A stretch of DNA of 32,554 nt from Bimuria novae-zelandiae CBS 107.79 (GCA_010015655.1 ML976744.1:1-32554); one strand, 5' to 3'; counted from the first letter of the stretch, positions 19,240-30,341 are shown. The notes: generated from the letters alone by a model not told the origin. A program made the numbers and translations.

Positions 19240-22200
19240 TTTTTTATTAGTTCTTATATATTATAGTTCTCTAGCCATCCTTTCTACTTTACTAGGTACT
19301 TATACTAATATCTAAATTTTTATAAATTCTTAATTACCGTAACTTCGTACTCTTTATCCTTAAGTTTTAAATATAATTTTAATTTAGCGTTTAGTAGTGC
19401 TAGTTTTAATAATAATTTATAAAAGACTAGGTGTATGCGCGTATCTATAAGTAATTATAATTTAAAATTTACTAGTCCTTTAACTTCTTAAACCTTAAAT
19501 AGTCCTTTTTAAAAGTTATCTAGTTTCTTACTTAGTCTTATTATTTTAAAAAAAATTTATAAGAGGAGGACTCTATTTCCCTCTTTAAAGGTTAGTTTCT
19601 TAATCCTTTTTTTATTTACTTATCTTATTATTTACTTATTATATTATATAATATTTTTACGTAATGCCTCGTGCAGGTCCTATATAAGTTTTACTTTATT
19701 AGCTATATCCTTTATAATGCTTTTAATATCTAATAGATCCTAGTAAGTTGTTAGCTCGCATCCGTGATTAGCGTAGTATAGCGAGTATCCTATGGTTGCC
19801 GATTTTGCACTGTTATATACTAGTTAGGCTATTAGTAATAGCTTAACCTAATTATCTTAAAGCTTATTTATATATTTCTAGAGGTACTATTCTAACATCT
19901 AATTTATTCGCTTAGTTTAGCAGTCTGTTTTAGGATGGAAGCTTGTTATAAGCTTATATTTAATTCCTAACCTAGCTATAAACGTGGTCTAATACAATAA
20001 CGTGAATATCTTAGCCCTATCTATAATAAACTTATCTAGTTGTCTGACCTTTAATATTAGCTCTTATTTTACTATATACGCTAATTCTTGTGCTAATATA
20101 GCTTCTCTAATTAGCACGAACCTTAACTCCTTAGTTAGTTAATAAAATATAACTAAAATAAAGTTATAGGGTTTCTTGTTTCTTAGTGCTAATAATACTA
20201 GTAATTTTACAATAAAATCTATAATTACGTTTACCTATAGTCTTAGGGGTAGCTATAATAGTTATAGAAGGCTATAAGACTTACTTTTTAGGCTTATTCT
20301 TATAGCAGGCTAAATAGTTACCTAATACCTTTTATACCGCCCGGCGTAGCCTAGGGATAGCATATTTATTCGTAATTTTACGCGTTATTTTAGTAATCCC
20401 TAGGTGTCCCTAGTCCTTATTTTTATATAATTTCTTAATTAGTAGCGGGGCAACCTACTCGCTAATTTATTTCTTATTTTAATAGTCTTATATTATTAAT
20501 TTTATAGCTTTATAAATATTATATGTCCGTTAATCTTTATTCTTAAGCTAGTTATAATCCTAAAAGTCCTTTACGAGTAGTCTATAATACGTAAAGTCTA
20601 CGCGTCGTGTTTCTAGTATTAGCGTAAGTTATGTTTTATTATAGCGTAACGTTCTATTACTATTCTTAGTAAGAACTATATTATAGTTAAAATTACTTTC
20701 TTTTTTTATAAGATCTAATTATCTGCTAAAGGCGTTTACTACTCTATTAGCTATTCTTACTAGATAAGTAATATAAAAGTTATATTCTACTAACTATTCT
20801 AATTATTTAGCCTATTTTTAGTTTAGCTTTTTTGTCATTGTAAAGCGCGTAAGGTTTAGGTAGTTTAAAAATACTTCTACCTAATACTTTACTCCCTTAA
20901 GTTACGCTTCCTATTATTTAAAGTAGTTAATAATTACTAGGAGTTCTTTATTATAGATTTTATAATTAAGCTCCGCTTCTAAGAACTTCTTAGCATAGTA
21001 AAACACTAGTCTCTATTTCTTAATATTATATTTTTATAGGAGTATGGCTCCTAGTGCGTAGTCCGATGCGTTAGTGTATATACAATGTCGCCGTTCTAGG
21101 TTATATATTTATAGTGGTGGCGCCGTTAGGAATAAGCGCTTTAGTCTTTTAAAGGCTTTTTTTTCTATTTTCTGTAGTAGTTGCTATTTACTAGTTTTTA
21201 TAAGTTCTATTAACAGAGCGATTATTTTAGAGTAGTTCCTAATAAATTTGCGATAGAAGTTAGTAAAGCCTAAAAAAGACTAAATATCTTTTACTAATTT
21301 TAGTAGTAGCTATTTTTCTATTATCGCGATCTTTTTTAGATCTATTTTAACACCTTATCGGGATATAATAAATCCTAAGAATTTTATTTTAGTAATATAA
21401 AACTCGCACTTCTTTAGGTGTAAAAGTAATCTATACTCTTATAGCTTTTTAAATACCTTTTAAACGTGTTCCTTATGTTTGTCTAAGGAACCACTTAAAT
21501 ATATTAATCTATTATGTAAATACGCTATAACGAATATATCTAAGTATTTATATAGAACTTAATTTATAAGTTTTTAAAATGTTATTAAGGCGTTCGTTAA
21601 ACCTCTTAGCATAACTATATACTTAAAAAGACTATATTAAGTATAAAAGGTAGTCTTCTATCCGTGTCCCCTTATTATTTTTATTCTATAGAATCTATCC
21701 TAGATATTAAATTTTATAAACCACTTTGCTTCTTAGAGTTAATCTATAAGCTCTAAGATTAGGGGTAATAGATATTAGTTTTTAACTATTAGGGCGTTTA
21801 ACTATCTATAATCTATATAGAGTTAAAGCCAACTGTCTTTCTTAGGTACAAATAGTATAGGAAATGCCGTAAAACTCTAACTAGGCCTTTATTTCCCTAA
21901 ATAGAGGCTTTTCTTTAGTAGCTTTTCTAACTTTTATTCTTAGTCTTGTGTAAGAGGTCTTAGGCGTTTTAGCTATACCTTAGCCCCTTTTATTAGTAGT
22001 ATCTTATAATCCTACTCTTAGTGTTTAGGTAGGATAGTCTTGTCGTATTCCTTAAATAAGTTTATAAATTCCTTATATTCTTCTAATAGACTAGGGCTTT
22101 TATTATTTACCTAAACTAACTATACTTATATATAGCGTACCTAATCTAGGTGTCGCCTAGCAATCCTTTTTATTTAATAAAATAATACTTTTTATATTAT

Positions 22201-24420
22201 AGATATTTAGTTCTCCTTTCTTACCTAAGATTCCTAGAGTTTTTTTCTTCGCCTAGCCTTGTCTTAGGCTATTTTTAGCGTGTTTTAGGGTAGAATTATT
22301 CTTGTACACTAATCTATCTCCAGATTATACTATTCTAACTATTTATATCTAATAATAGCTTTAATGTCTCCTATCTTTGCGATAGTAAAAACCTATTAGC
22401 TCTCTAGGTCCTTTATATTAACTTATACTAGTGCCGTCTTAAGGCGTAGCTAACTATCACCGTATTCTTATAATTAGGTCTTATCTACGAGTCCTATTTA
22501 TAGTAGTATTTTCTTATTATAATATAGTATATTATATTTTTTAACTACTTATAGGGCGATTAGACATGCGTCTGCCCCTAAATTAATAAGTACTGTTATA
22601 TAATACCCGTGTACCGTAATATTCTTAATTAAGTATTTTTTAACTTAGTAAGTGTCTACTTAATAAGCTATAATAATTATACTATTACTAGTATAGCTTA
22701 TTACCTAGTAATAATCTAGTTTTTTAAGTCCTTAGACTTACTTTAAGCTTCCTATAAGGCCTTTACCTTTCAGATCTAATCCTTAACTTAGGCTAGCTTT
22801 AAAATTTCTTTAATCCTATACTATTTGTATTGCTAGTAATACGTGTTAAGTATTTTATAGATTTGTCTAGACTCGTGTACAGAATCTATTTTATATTAAA
22901 TGTAGTAGGGTGTCAGGCATTCCTCTTAGAATAATAAGTAGTGTCTAGGGAATTCTCCTACGGATGCTACTTCTTCTTATAAACTTAAGTATACTAGATA
23001 CTAGGGGTTACATTAGTCTTATTTAATTAACATGTAATCTACGTCTCTTTCTAGCTATATATTTCTTATTATTATATTAAGGTCGCGAGGATCTAGACCC
23101 TAAGGGAACTTTCCTATTTTAAACTTTTATTACTTATATAACTCGTAAGTATTATTAAAATATTAATACTAACTATTTTATTTATAGTGCTTAGACTAGT
23201 ACGTAGGAAAGTGCTCGTGGTAGTTAGTAGGCACGTTATATTAACTCTTTTTTAGTTAGTAGTAGTCTAACCTTCCTAGAATATAGGTAGCTTTAACTTA
23301 GATTTTAAAATACTATTAGTATCTTTTACGCGTATATTATTACCACTTAGCGCGTTTGTGCTATTCTAGTATTATAATCTAGCGTAGGTAGTGTCTTAGG
23401 AGACTCTATAGCTTCTTAGCAAGCTAATAGGCGTCCCACACGTGTAGTTCTTAAATTATTACTTTTATCTTATACTAGGATAAGTAGTGTAGTATACTAT
23501 TATATATCTAGTAGACGTCGTCCGCTAGTTATTAGAAGACTTAGTATTTATAAAGGGTTTTTCGTTCCTTCTTTTATTCTATTAGTTCTAGGATCTCTTG
23601 TGTAAGATCTGCTTTATTGCTTCCTACTAGCGTAAGGGTAGTTATAGCTACCTATAAGAAGTTAGTTATATTAACCTTAGTCTTCTAGCCTTCGTAGTCT
23701 TTAGCAAAGTAGCCTTTTTTTAGTTTATACGGTTGCTTTCCTTTGCCATTTTTCTTTTTATACTATTAGGCTTTATTAGATATAATAATATCTCTATTCT
23801 TATCCCTTTCTGTAGATCAGGCGCTGGTTTCTTTTCTAAAGAGTAGTTAGGTGCTATACTATTTTTCTAGCTTTTATTTATACAGGCGATTATTTGCCTT
23901 AATAGCGTTGTTTATAAGTTCTTCTAAATTATCTACTTACCCTTAGTAGACTAGTTTGTCTTTAACTATTTCCTTTAGCCTATTATAGTAAGTAATTATA
24001 AGTAGGGCTTCTCTCTATTTATTAAGTTCCGCTATAATCTACTTAAATTCTAAGGTATAAAGTACTACTAATTTTTCTTAACGTAGGCGTTAAAGGCGTA
24101 TCTTAGCCTAATACTCCTTATTAATTATGCTAAATATTCCTTTTATAGCTTTATAAAAAGCCTTTTAGTCCTAAAAAGTGTCCTTAGTGGCGTTTAACTT
24201 ATAACTCTTAAGTTTGCTATACTTAAGGAAGTTATTAATTATTAGCTTAGCTTATATAACTACCTTATCCTGCATATTTATGCAAGTAACTAGAATTTTA
24301 TTTTATTCTATCTTAAACCTTCTTAGATTATAACAGATAAATAGTTCTATCTATATTAGGAACGTTCCCGGGTAGCCTTTACTAGTATAGGGTTTAGGCT
24401 TAAGAACCTTTAGTTAATAT
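19240..24420 (-). pseudogene. Gypsy B gag-pol remnant
   Basis: Collinear with copy A: chromodomain and integrase (about 19180-20400), RNase H and RT (about 20750-21960, RT core with SGSLDKHKEH near 21480), gag near 23990-24400. Stop codons are dense in every frame, and the RT active site is altered. I see no gene that is not part of the element. Confidence 0.8.
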
Positions 24421-24591
24421 TTTATATTCTCTTATTTACTTTTTTTTACTTATCTTATTAATAATTTCTTAAAGCTAGGCTATTTAAGCTGCTTATTTAA
24501 TAACTAGTTCTCTTAGTGTTTTTTCTTTATTAGCTAGGGCTACTCAGGTTGTTAAGCTAGGTCCTACTATTATACCATAAGGTATTTAAAA

Positions 24592-25037
24592 TGTTATAGG
24601 ACGTTCTCGCTTAGTCTAATTTAAGTTAGGGTAGTAAGGTAATAAGGTACTTTATAAATTATTTAATAATATAAGTTAATACAACACGTAGCGCGAGGTT
24701 AGATAATATAATTTTATATTAAATAAAATAACTATTAGTTTATATAAGAGAACGTACTTGCATAAAAAATATATAAGTTAACTATAAGGAGCGTATAAAG
24801 GAAATCGTCCTATATATATATCCTCCTTGTCCTATGGGGTCCCATGGTATCCCATATCCTATCCTCGTGGGATCCCATGAGATAATCTAGGACATCACGT
24901 GACCGGGGTCACGTGGTCCCATGATGTCTCATGGTCTTGGCGTCTGAGACAGCCTAGGACGTTACGTAAGCGGCAAGGTGGGGCCTGGTTGTCGTCATAA
25001 GGCTCGTCGTCCCACCTTCGACTTCTGGACCGTAACA
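24592..25037 (-). repeat. LTR of Gypsy B (5' LTR in element orientation)
   Basis: 446 bp, starts tgttatagga and ends ctggaccgtaaca, followed by target repeat aatgg. The GC-richer half carries two CACGTG words and ttacgtaa as in Gypsy A. Confidence 0.92.
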
Positions 25038-25069
25038 AATGGGAGTTGATGGCTAGGGTTAGGCGTTGC

Positions 25070-25100
25070 GCGAAGTTGGGCGTTGCGCGCACAGACACGG
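25070..25100 (-). repeat. right terminal inverted repeat of the pogo-like element
   Basis: The complement of 3476-3506 with two mismatches, followed by target TA. The word gcgttgcgcg occurs twice here (near 25063 and 25082), a short subterminal duplication. Confidence 0.9.
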
Positions 25101-25204
25101 TAACTGTCACACCAACGTTCCCCTCTCCAGCTGGCTGCTGCCAACACACCTACAACATCGCGCAAAATACCTTGAGACGGACGATCTAGGGCAAATAACT
25201 CCCC

Positions 25205-26436
25205 ATGGACGCTAGGAATTACTAATACGCCTTCCTCTACCTTCCGCGTGAGATACGGTACGTTTAATAGTTCAAAATTGTTTCGGGTAGTACGTGGCAA
25301 GTATGCAGCGATATTATCTACGAATACGTACTTTCGCATGGTATCATCGCGCTAAAAGCTGCAGTCACAAAGGCACCCAGATCTCTGGGTGTGGGTCCCC
25401 TGAAAGACCGCGAGATCCGCCGCTGCGAAGGTCTTTACAAAGATCACAAATTGACAACCCCACTGAAGGACCGGAGCACGTGGGTACTCCCACTCGAAGA
25501 TGTAGCGTATCGTTTGCATGAACATCAGCTTGATTCCTACGATGTGTACATGACCTATCAGCTGGCTGTATCCAGGAGCCGGCATGCAGGTAAAAAAGTT
25601 GATCTATCCATCCTACATGTCTGCAAACAAGTCTACCAGGAGTCGGCTGAGATCTTCTACGGCAAGAACACGTTCTCTTTCACCTCGAGTTTCTGTATCC
25701 CTACTGCTGCAACGTTCTTACGAGATCGGCCTGAGTCATTGCGGTTCATCAAATCACTGGAGCTGCGTTTGTTGGAGACTGAAGAGGAACCTGAGGGGCC
25801 GAGGGAATACATCCGCTCTCATGTGCTGTGGGGCAGGGATGGGTTGTACCCCGAACTGTGTGGACTACTCTCGTCTTCAGACATGGCTCTCAGACGTCTA
25901 TCACTGATCATTGAGACCTATTGAGAAAATTCCATCGAGGATTATGTTCCAATATCCGACATGGTGGACCGTGGCAACGATCGATGGTTAAAAGCTCAAG
26001 AAATCGGACTAGAGCGGTACGGTATGTTGCAGATTGGGTCCATCCACTGCTGCACATCAAGGCACTGGATCATCTTACAGTGTTTTGGATCGACGGAGCG
26101 CAGGTGCGAGGCGTTGGCAAAACAGCTGCACTGATGAACCATCACATGCTCAGAAAGCGGCGAACTACTTCGATGACCGAAACGTCTCCGGCCCTGAGAA
26201 GCGTCGAAATACTCTATCGAGTAGTTGACGGCAACGAAGCGCCATCTTATGGTGCTGTACTGATTTACAATCCAGTCGATGACAGTGTCACTCAGAGAGC
26301 GTGCTATATTCGCGAAGATGACCGCAAATTGATTGCGGGTGTTGAAGAGGGACGCGTGATCAAATACTACAAGGTGGAGCCGCTGATTGAGCGTGTGGTC
26401 CAGGCAACGGGCTATTTCGAGTTTTGCGCCGAATAA
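25205..26436 (+). pseudogene. 2EXR/F-box-like (DUF7730-type) protein gene, broken by two stops and a frameshift
   Basis: An ATG at 25205 (context ccccatgg) opens MDARNY, then an in-frame TAA at 25223, then YAFLYLPREIR. A 51-bp intron (25258-25308, donor gtacgt, acceptor tgcag) joins it in frame to DIIYEYVLSHG. LPREIRDxIYEYVL is the hallmark of fungal 2EXR/F-box-like proteins. The frame continues with ILHVCKQVYQESAEIFYGKNTFSF (about 25605-25680), another hallmark, to a TGA at 25922. The reading resumes in the same frame (ENSIEDYVPISDMVDRGNDRW) and shifts by one base near 26010-26025 into AVRYVADWVHPLLHIKALDHLTVFWID, ending at 26436. The TAA is one CpA-to-TpA step from CAA. The TGA could come from CGA. 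Such proteins are usually 300-450 residues, and this one would be about 390. It begins 105 bp from the transposon end, so RIP leakage is a likely cause. If sequencing errors explained the breaks it would be a normal gene, but two stops plus a shift make that less likely. Confidence 0.8.
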
Positions 26437-26760
26437 GAGTACGGTGGTCTTTCTACATTAATTAGGACTGTGGTGTTGACTGCATTGTGTCAAGTCAAAT
26501 CCTAACGCCTCTTCAGACATTCCTGTGCCAGAGTGAGTTGTGAAAGTATAGAAAATTGGCATTGTGTAACTCTGGAGAAGTCGATAGGAAGGAGAGAGGC
26601 ATTGTGAAAAGGGATTTCGCCTGGAATTCACTCAGAAGGCCGATTTATACAGTTAAAGTACTATTTGAGCACTCACACGGTTTGCACAACGCAGAAGAAC
26701 TTGTGTATAAAACTCCACCTAAGACCTCAAACTCTCTGGAGCACAACCTTCAAAATAACA

Positions 26761-27537
26761 ATGGATCAACCCCACCTGCTGAGCACTGCCCAGGTGACGC
26801 CGCCGCCCCGGCAGACAGACTTTGAGAAGATTAGATCTATCGTGGATGTATACCGGGCAATCTTCCAAGTCTTCACCCAGTGCCAGCCCGTCGTCCCTGT
26901 TCTCCATTTCTCCGTCGCACACACCCCAGGCCGACCACTCAATTATACACTGCACACTAACCTCTTCATTAGCATCCACACTCCCAATTTGCTAAAGCGA
27001 GGTGTGAACGCCGTACCCGCAGGCTGCCCTCCGATGTTCCGAGACGCAGTTTTGAACTTGCTTCTCTGCGACTTCTCAATAATAGCACTGGTCGGCCCCG
27101 TATCAGAGAAGCTGCGCGAATTTGGTGCACGCGTGCAGTGGCTCAACGTTCGTCCCCTACCCAACCTCATTTTCCGGTATGATCACACCGGTTACTACGA
27201 GACCGCTCATTCTGTGCTAGGCATCACGATGCCCAGCGGTGAGCAATACATTGCTGACTTCACGGGTGCGCAGTTCGCATACCCGCCTGAGCACTGGTTC
27301 ATGCGAGCACAGGACTATCTCGTGCGGTACGCAAAGGACGGCAAGTGGTGGGTCGACAAGGACGAGCAAGCGTCCTTGGAGAACATGGTGCGCACGTCTT
27401 GGATGATGTGTCATGGGGGTGAGGGCAAGGAGTGGGTGTTGAAGGTGCGGACGGTGGCGTTAAGGTGGGGGGCTATTGGGAGTCTTGGGAGACGAAGTCG
27501 CAGGCGACGCGTCTGGAGGTTACAGGGAATTATGTGA
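26761..27537 (+). CDS. conserved-looking fungal protein of unknown function
   Basis: The ATG at 26761 (context acaatgg) starts MDQPHLLSTAQVTPPP and gives 258 residues. The frame is open further upstream but without a better ATG. I do not recognise a named family. Visible features: FEKIRSIVDVYRAIFQVF near residue 20, CPPMFRDAVLNLLLCDFSIIALVG, and HSVLGITMPSGEQYIADFTGAQF (a His followed about 14 residues later by an Asp), which recalls fungal proteins with a papain/transglutaminase-like arrangement; this is only an impression. The last 35 residues (VRTVALRWGAIGSLGRRSRRRR) look unlike the rest. Another frame (27432-27740) continues with a more natural sequence (YWESWETKSQATRLEVTGNY), so a one-base slip in the G-rich stretch 27413-27470 probably altered the C-terminus. 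No signal peptide or membrane segment is evident. Confidence 0.7.
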   Translation: MDQPHLLSTAQVTPPPRQTDFEKIRSIVDVYRAIFQVFTQCQPVVPVLHFSVAHTPGRPLNYTLHTNLFISIHTPNLLKRGVNAVPAGCPPMFRDAVLNLLLCDFSIIALVGPVSEKLREFGARVQWLNVRPLPNLIFRYDHTGYYETAHSVLGITMPSGEQYIADFTGAQFAYPPEHWFMRAQDYLVRYAKDGKWWVDKDEQASLENMVRTSWMMCHGGEGKEWVLKVRTVALRWGAIGSLGRRSRRRRVWRLQGIM

Positions 27538-27596
27538 GCGAGAACTTTGAGGCTTGTTATAGGACGGGCGCGTGGCGGGTGCCGGCTGTGATCTCC

Positions 27597-27707
27597 GGGG
27601 AGGAGGAGGAGAAGAAGAAGAAGAAGAAGAAGAAGAAGAAGAAGAAGAAGAAGAAGAAGAAGAAGAAGAAGAAGAAGAAGAAGAAGAAGAAGAAGAAGAA
27701 AAAGAAG
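27597..27707 (+). repeat. (GGA)/(GAA)n microsatellite, about 30 GAA units
   Basis: GGA repeats followed by GAA units from 27611 to 27700, then AAAGAAG. In the frame 27432-27740 it would encode a few Glu and a long poly-Lys run followed by KDSSLLRQSSF and a stop. Such tracts vary in length between isolates. Confidence 0.95.
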
Positions 27708-27740
27708 GATTCTAGTTTGTTGCGCCAATCCTCGTTTTGA

Positions 27741-28984
27741 GGATGCAACCGGGACGGGTAAAGAAGAGGAGAATGCACAGGTTGATTGCTCACCTACAGT
27801 GTTTCCTCACTTCCTCGTTACCGCTAGATGACCATTCCTGCGTATTCACTGTTGAACATGAGGTTTCTGTAAGCGTACATTTCGGTCCAGTCTGCTCCAT
27901 GGTCGACATATAATAAAATCTAAGGAAGGGGTTTTAGGTCCCTCCATACAGTGGTATCAGGCAAAAGTGAGGTGAGTGGCCCGCGCACAGCAAGGATGCT
28001 TGGCTCGATACAAAACGGACGCCACTAGACAGAAATACCATTAGCTCTATGTAATTTATATGATAATGCGTGTACCTCTGTCGCGTGCTGTCCACCACAA
28101 CATCACCACAATGTCTCCCCCATCCACACTAACTTGTCAATACCTCACTCGCGACTAATGCCTCTAATGTCCGTCCCTAAGTAGCGAGACGCACCCTGTC
28201 GCGAGACAATGTGCAGGTACTTGAAGATTAAGCGGCTCTTATTTTCTAAGCGCATAGAAATCTTCTAAAGTCTGCTAGTAATAATTTCCTAAGCCTACAT
28301 GAGCAAGCTCTCGTCCCAATGAATACCAAAAATACACGGCGTTGATGCCTTCGCACCTGATTGTACAAAGCCTGCTTCTTGAGCGATAAGCTGGACCTAC
28401 CCCGTATAACACCACCATCGACTCTGCTGGCCACTGAACCTTATAAGATACTTTTTCTAGGTTTCCGAACGTTATCGGAACAATCGGAAGTCGTTGCTAG
28501 CCCTGTGGCGATTGTGGCGCGCATATTCATGCGTTATTGCCACCCTACTCGGTACTTCGGATCAAGCAGCTTCCATTTACAGCTACTATGACACAGACCC
28601 CACGTCTCTCTCCGTGTACTGTATCTTATGTCAGCAGCCGTCTCTGGCTATTCAAGCCTACGGCTGCATCCTCTTCTCTTATGTAGAATCACGCAAGATG
28701 GATGATTACCTGACTAAGTTACTTAAGTTAGTTCAGCTTTGGAGGCCATAGCCAACCTAACGTACTATCTTAACATTTTCGAGGTACTTAAGTCTCGAGA
28801 TTATTGATTGCATTACGTGAGATGCGGTAGAGGAACAAGCGTTAGTCCATGTTCTATTTTAAAGCCATGTGGTCCATTCATTGTCCACCAGTCGATTGTT
28901 GCTTGGCACTGCCGTGAACTCGCGGGCGCTCGCTCTTGTTAACTTACACCGTTTCAGTCATAGCGATAGTTAGCTAGCGTTAAT
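27741..28984. other. no supported gene
   Basis: 1.2 kb of ordinary base composition. Short ORFs on both strands (28246-28434 minus, 28361-28591 plus, 28494-28751 plus) overlap each other, lack domains and have no clear splice partners. No tRNA, repeat array or RIP-type AT-rich tract is visible. Non-coding transcripts or UTRs cannot be judged. Confidence 0.5.
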
Positions 28985-29131
28985 ATGGATAGAGCGAGTC
29001 GAGTACTGTCCAAAGGCCTTGCGGAGTTCAAGGGGAGCCGCGGCCGTCAAACGTGGCGCATAGATTTTGAAGCAATTCGGAAAGAGGTAGAAAAGGAGAT
29101 TGAAGACGTAGCGATACGGAAAGGACTGTAA
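28985..29131 (+). CDS. small ORF, 48 residues, uncertain
   Basis: The ATG at 28985 runs to TAA at 29131. The peptide begins MDRASRVLSKGLAEFKG and continues as a charged, amphipathic sequence (FEAIRKEVEKEIEDVAIRKGL). The first residues resemble, from memory, the start of pogo-type HTH proteins in fungi, so it may be a fragment of an old transposase or a small host protein. The leader has a near-palindromic ttagctagcg tract. Coding status is open. Confidence 0.3.
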   Translation: MDRASRVLSKGLAEFKGSRGRQTWRIDFEAIRKEVEKEIEDVAIRKGL

Positions 29132-29515
29132 CCCGACCCTAAGTTATACTGTACATAGCATTCCTCCTCGAGTAACGTTGCCGCTGTAGCCATAGACGCC
29201 TCCTTCGCCTCCCCTTGCACACTTGTCGTCCTCATCCCCCCCAACTCCAGCGCCACCATACACATGTCTTGCGGAAGCAGAAGGCGCTGGGTGAAAGTTG
29301 AAGTTCCAGATATACAAGCTCATAATTCGAAAGTACAGCTAAGAAGAAATTCAATCTGGTCGAGCACACCAACGAGCAGGGATTTAGGAAATGTGGGCTC
29401 ACATCATAGCCCATCTACTGCGCCAGTCACACTTTGGGGTATACAGAGCCTTCGAGATGGAGAGCATAATAACCATCGACACATTGTACCACCCAGTCGA
29501 AGTGCGAACTAATCA
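29132..29515. other. no supported gene
   Basis: Small ORFs on both strands (29047-29265 minus, 29232-29414 minus, 29264-29512 plus) have no recognisable content. It is probably the downstream region of the BTB gene. Nothing else seen. Confidence 0.45.
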
Positions 29516-30193
29516 TCATTCTCGAAATGCATTGACGCAGAGATCATGGTCGAAGACGACTTCTTTTTGCACGATACACCAAATGAGTTCATCCTCCGTT
29601 CTCCACCCACCAACACCTTGGATTCCTTGGTCCCTTGCCCGGCCAGCACAGCTCCTACAGTATTCTTCGCTACTCTTGCCATGTTTTGCGTCCGGGCAAT
29701 AGAATTCGTTCCGCTGCACTGTCACGGGAAAGATTGTGGTCTCCATATTGCTCCTTGTCGTAATCTCAACAAAATGATCCTCCAGTATAGATGTGTGACC
29801 ATTAGGCCAGCATGTAGTGTGTTTTTGGTAAGAGCCACGTTCCTGAGTCTCCTTGGCGATGTATTGTATCTTGACAGCCTCCAGGTATTTTTGCTCGCAC
29901 AACCACTTTTCTAGCCTGTCAATGGCGAAATATCTTGATTCCCCGAGTAGAGCTTGGTACAGGGGAAAGTCGTGGCCTGCCAGCCTGTCATAGAAAACTG
30001 GCAAAACACCAGTGCGGAGATACCGAAGGATGTGTTCGAAGAGGTTGGCGTCGGTCTCAATGAAGTATGAGCTATCCTCCTGTTTGTCGCCCCATTCTCC
30101 AGAGAAAAGGTTGTTGAAGTATAAGCTCTGGCCCAGCCATCCGTCAGGGTCGGTAACGAAGTTGCGTTGCGAGGTTTTAATTGTGACGTGCAT
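29516..30193 (-). CDS. BTB/POZ (T1/KCTD-like) domain protein
   Basis: A single-exon gene of 225 residues with ATG at 30193-30191 and TGA at 29518-29516. The N-terminal half fits a fungal T1-type BTB fold: MHVTIKTSQRNFVTDPDGWLG (residues 1-21), SLYFNNLFSGEW, DSSYFIETDANLFEHILRYLRTG (41-63), then DFPLYQALLGESRYFAIDRLEKWL (74-97). BTB domains of this type mediate oligomerisation and often link substrates to Cullin-3 ligases. The substrate here is unknown. The C-terminal half (about 105-225) is not recognisable and has a CxxC pair (EEYCRSCAGRAR). No signal peptide or membrane segment. The gene lies 149 bp from the second pogo element, but its frame is intact, so no RIP damage is evident. Its 5' flank towards that element is short for a full promoter. 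Confidence 0.85.
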   Translation of the reverse strand: MHVTIKTSQRNFVTDPDGWLGQSLYFNNLFSGEWGDKQEDSSYFIETDANLFEHILRYLRTGVLPVFYDRLAGHDFPLYQALLGESRYFAIDRLEKWLCEQKYLEAVKIQYIAKETQERGSYQKHTTCWPNGHTSILEDHFVEITTRSNMETTIFPVTVQRNEFYCPDAKHGKSSEEYCRSCAGRARDQGIQGVGGWRTEDELIWCIVQKEVVFDHDLCVNAFRE

Positions 30194-30341
30194 GGCCTAA
30201 ACCTTTAGTTGACAACGAAACAGTTGGCGAGCTTGCGCAAGTCAGAGAACATTTGCTCCAGAGAGACACAACGTGCGGTTAAAGAGCCGGTGCGGGGTTG
30301 AAGTTGCATTACCCAAACCTTGGAAGTGTTACACAGCATTA

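Larger units (their letters stand above)
18196..25037 (-). mobile_element. Ty3/Gypsy chromovirus copy B
   Basis: 6842 bp, TG...CA LTRs of 426 and 446 bp, flanked by aatgg (18191-18195 and 25038-25042). It has the same family and orientation as copy A. The polypurine-tract complement (ttatcctcctccttcctctg) follows the low-coordinate LTR. Its internal order matches A without the Copia insert: opposite-strand ORF (18729-19237), chromodomain (about 19180-19330), integrase, RT, gag near the right. It is more RIP-mutated than A, and where A keeps YLDD this copy reads Y-L-H-N (around 21510-21530). Confidence 0.94.
3476..25100 (-). mobile_element. pogo/Fot1-like DNA transposon, split by two Gypsy insertions
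   Basis: The two ends are inverse: ccgtgtctgtgcgcgcaacg at the left and its complement at the right, flanked by TA on both sides (3474-3475 and 25101-25102). Subtracting Gypsy A and Gypsy B with one copy of each 5-bp target duplication leaves about 2159 bp, a normal size for a Fot1-type element. The remaining pieces (3476-4284, 16904-18195, 25043-25100) are AT-rich and, on the minus strand, contain a mutated DDE transposase: a YNIDKK stretch near 17586-17610 corresponding to the family's N-M-D-E-K-G-F block, and a C-terminal block near 4036-4110 resembling its LPLQQREEY region. RIP has destroyed the frame. Confidence 0.88.

Noticed and set aside
3476..25100. Possibility of a giant cargo-carrying element such as a Starship.
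   Set aside because: No tyrosine recombinase or cargo genes; all contents are explained by four nested ordinary transposons.
24995..25339. A 114-codon minus-strand ORF spanning the right pogo end, whose reading would continue across the insertion into 3474 and below.
   Set aside because: Its upper half is exactly antisense to exon 1 and the intron of the 2EXR pseudogene (LPREIR, IYEYVL), and the lower half is transposon TIR, so it is a shadow.
27411..27793. ORFs encoding poly-Leu or poly-Phe on the minus strand.
   Set aside because: They are readings of the complement of the GAA microsatellite.
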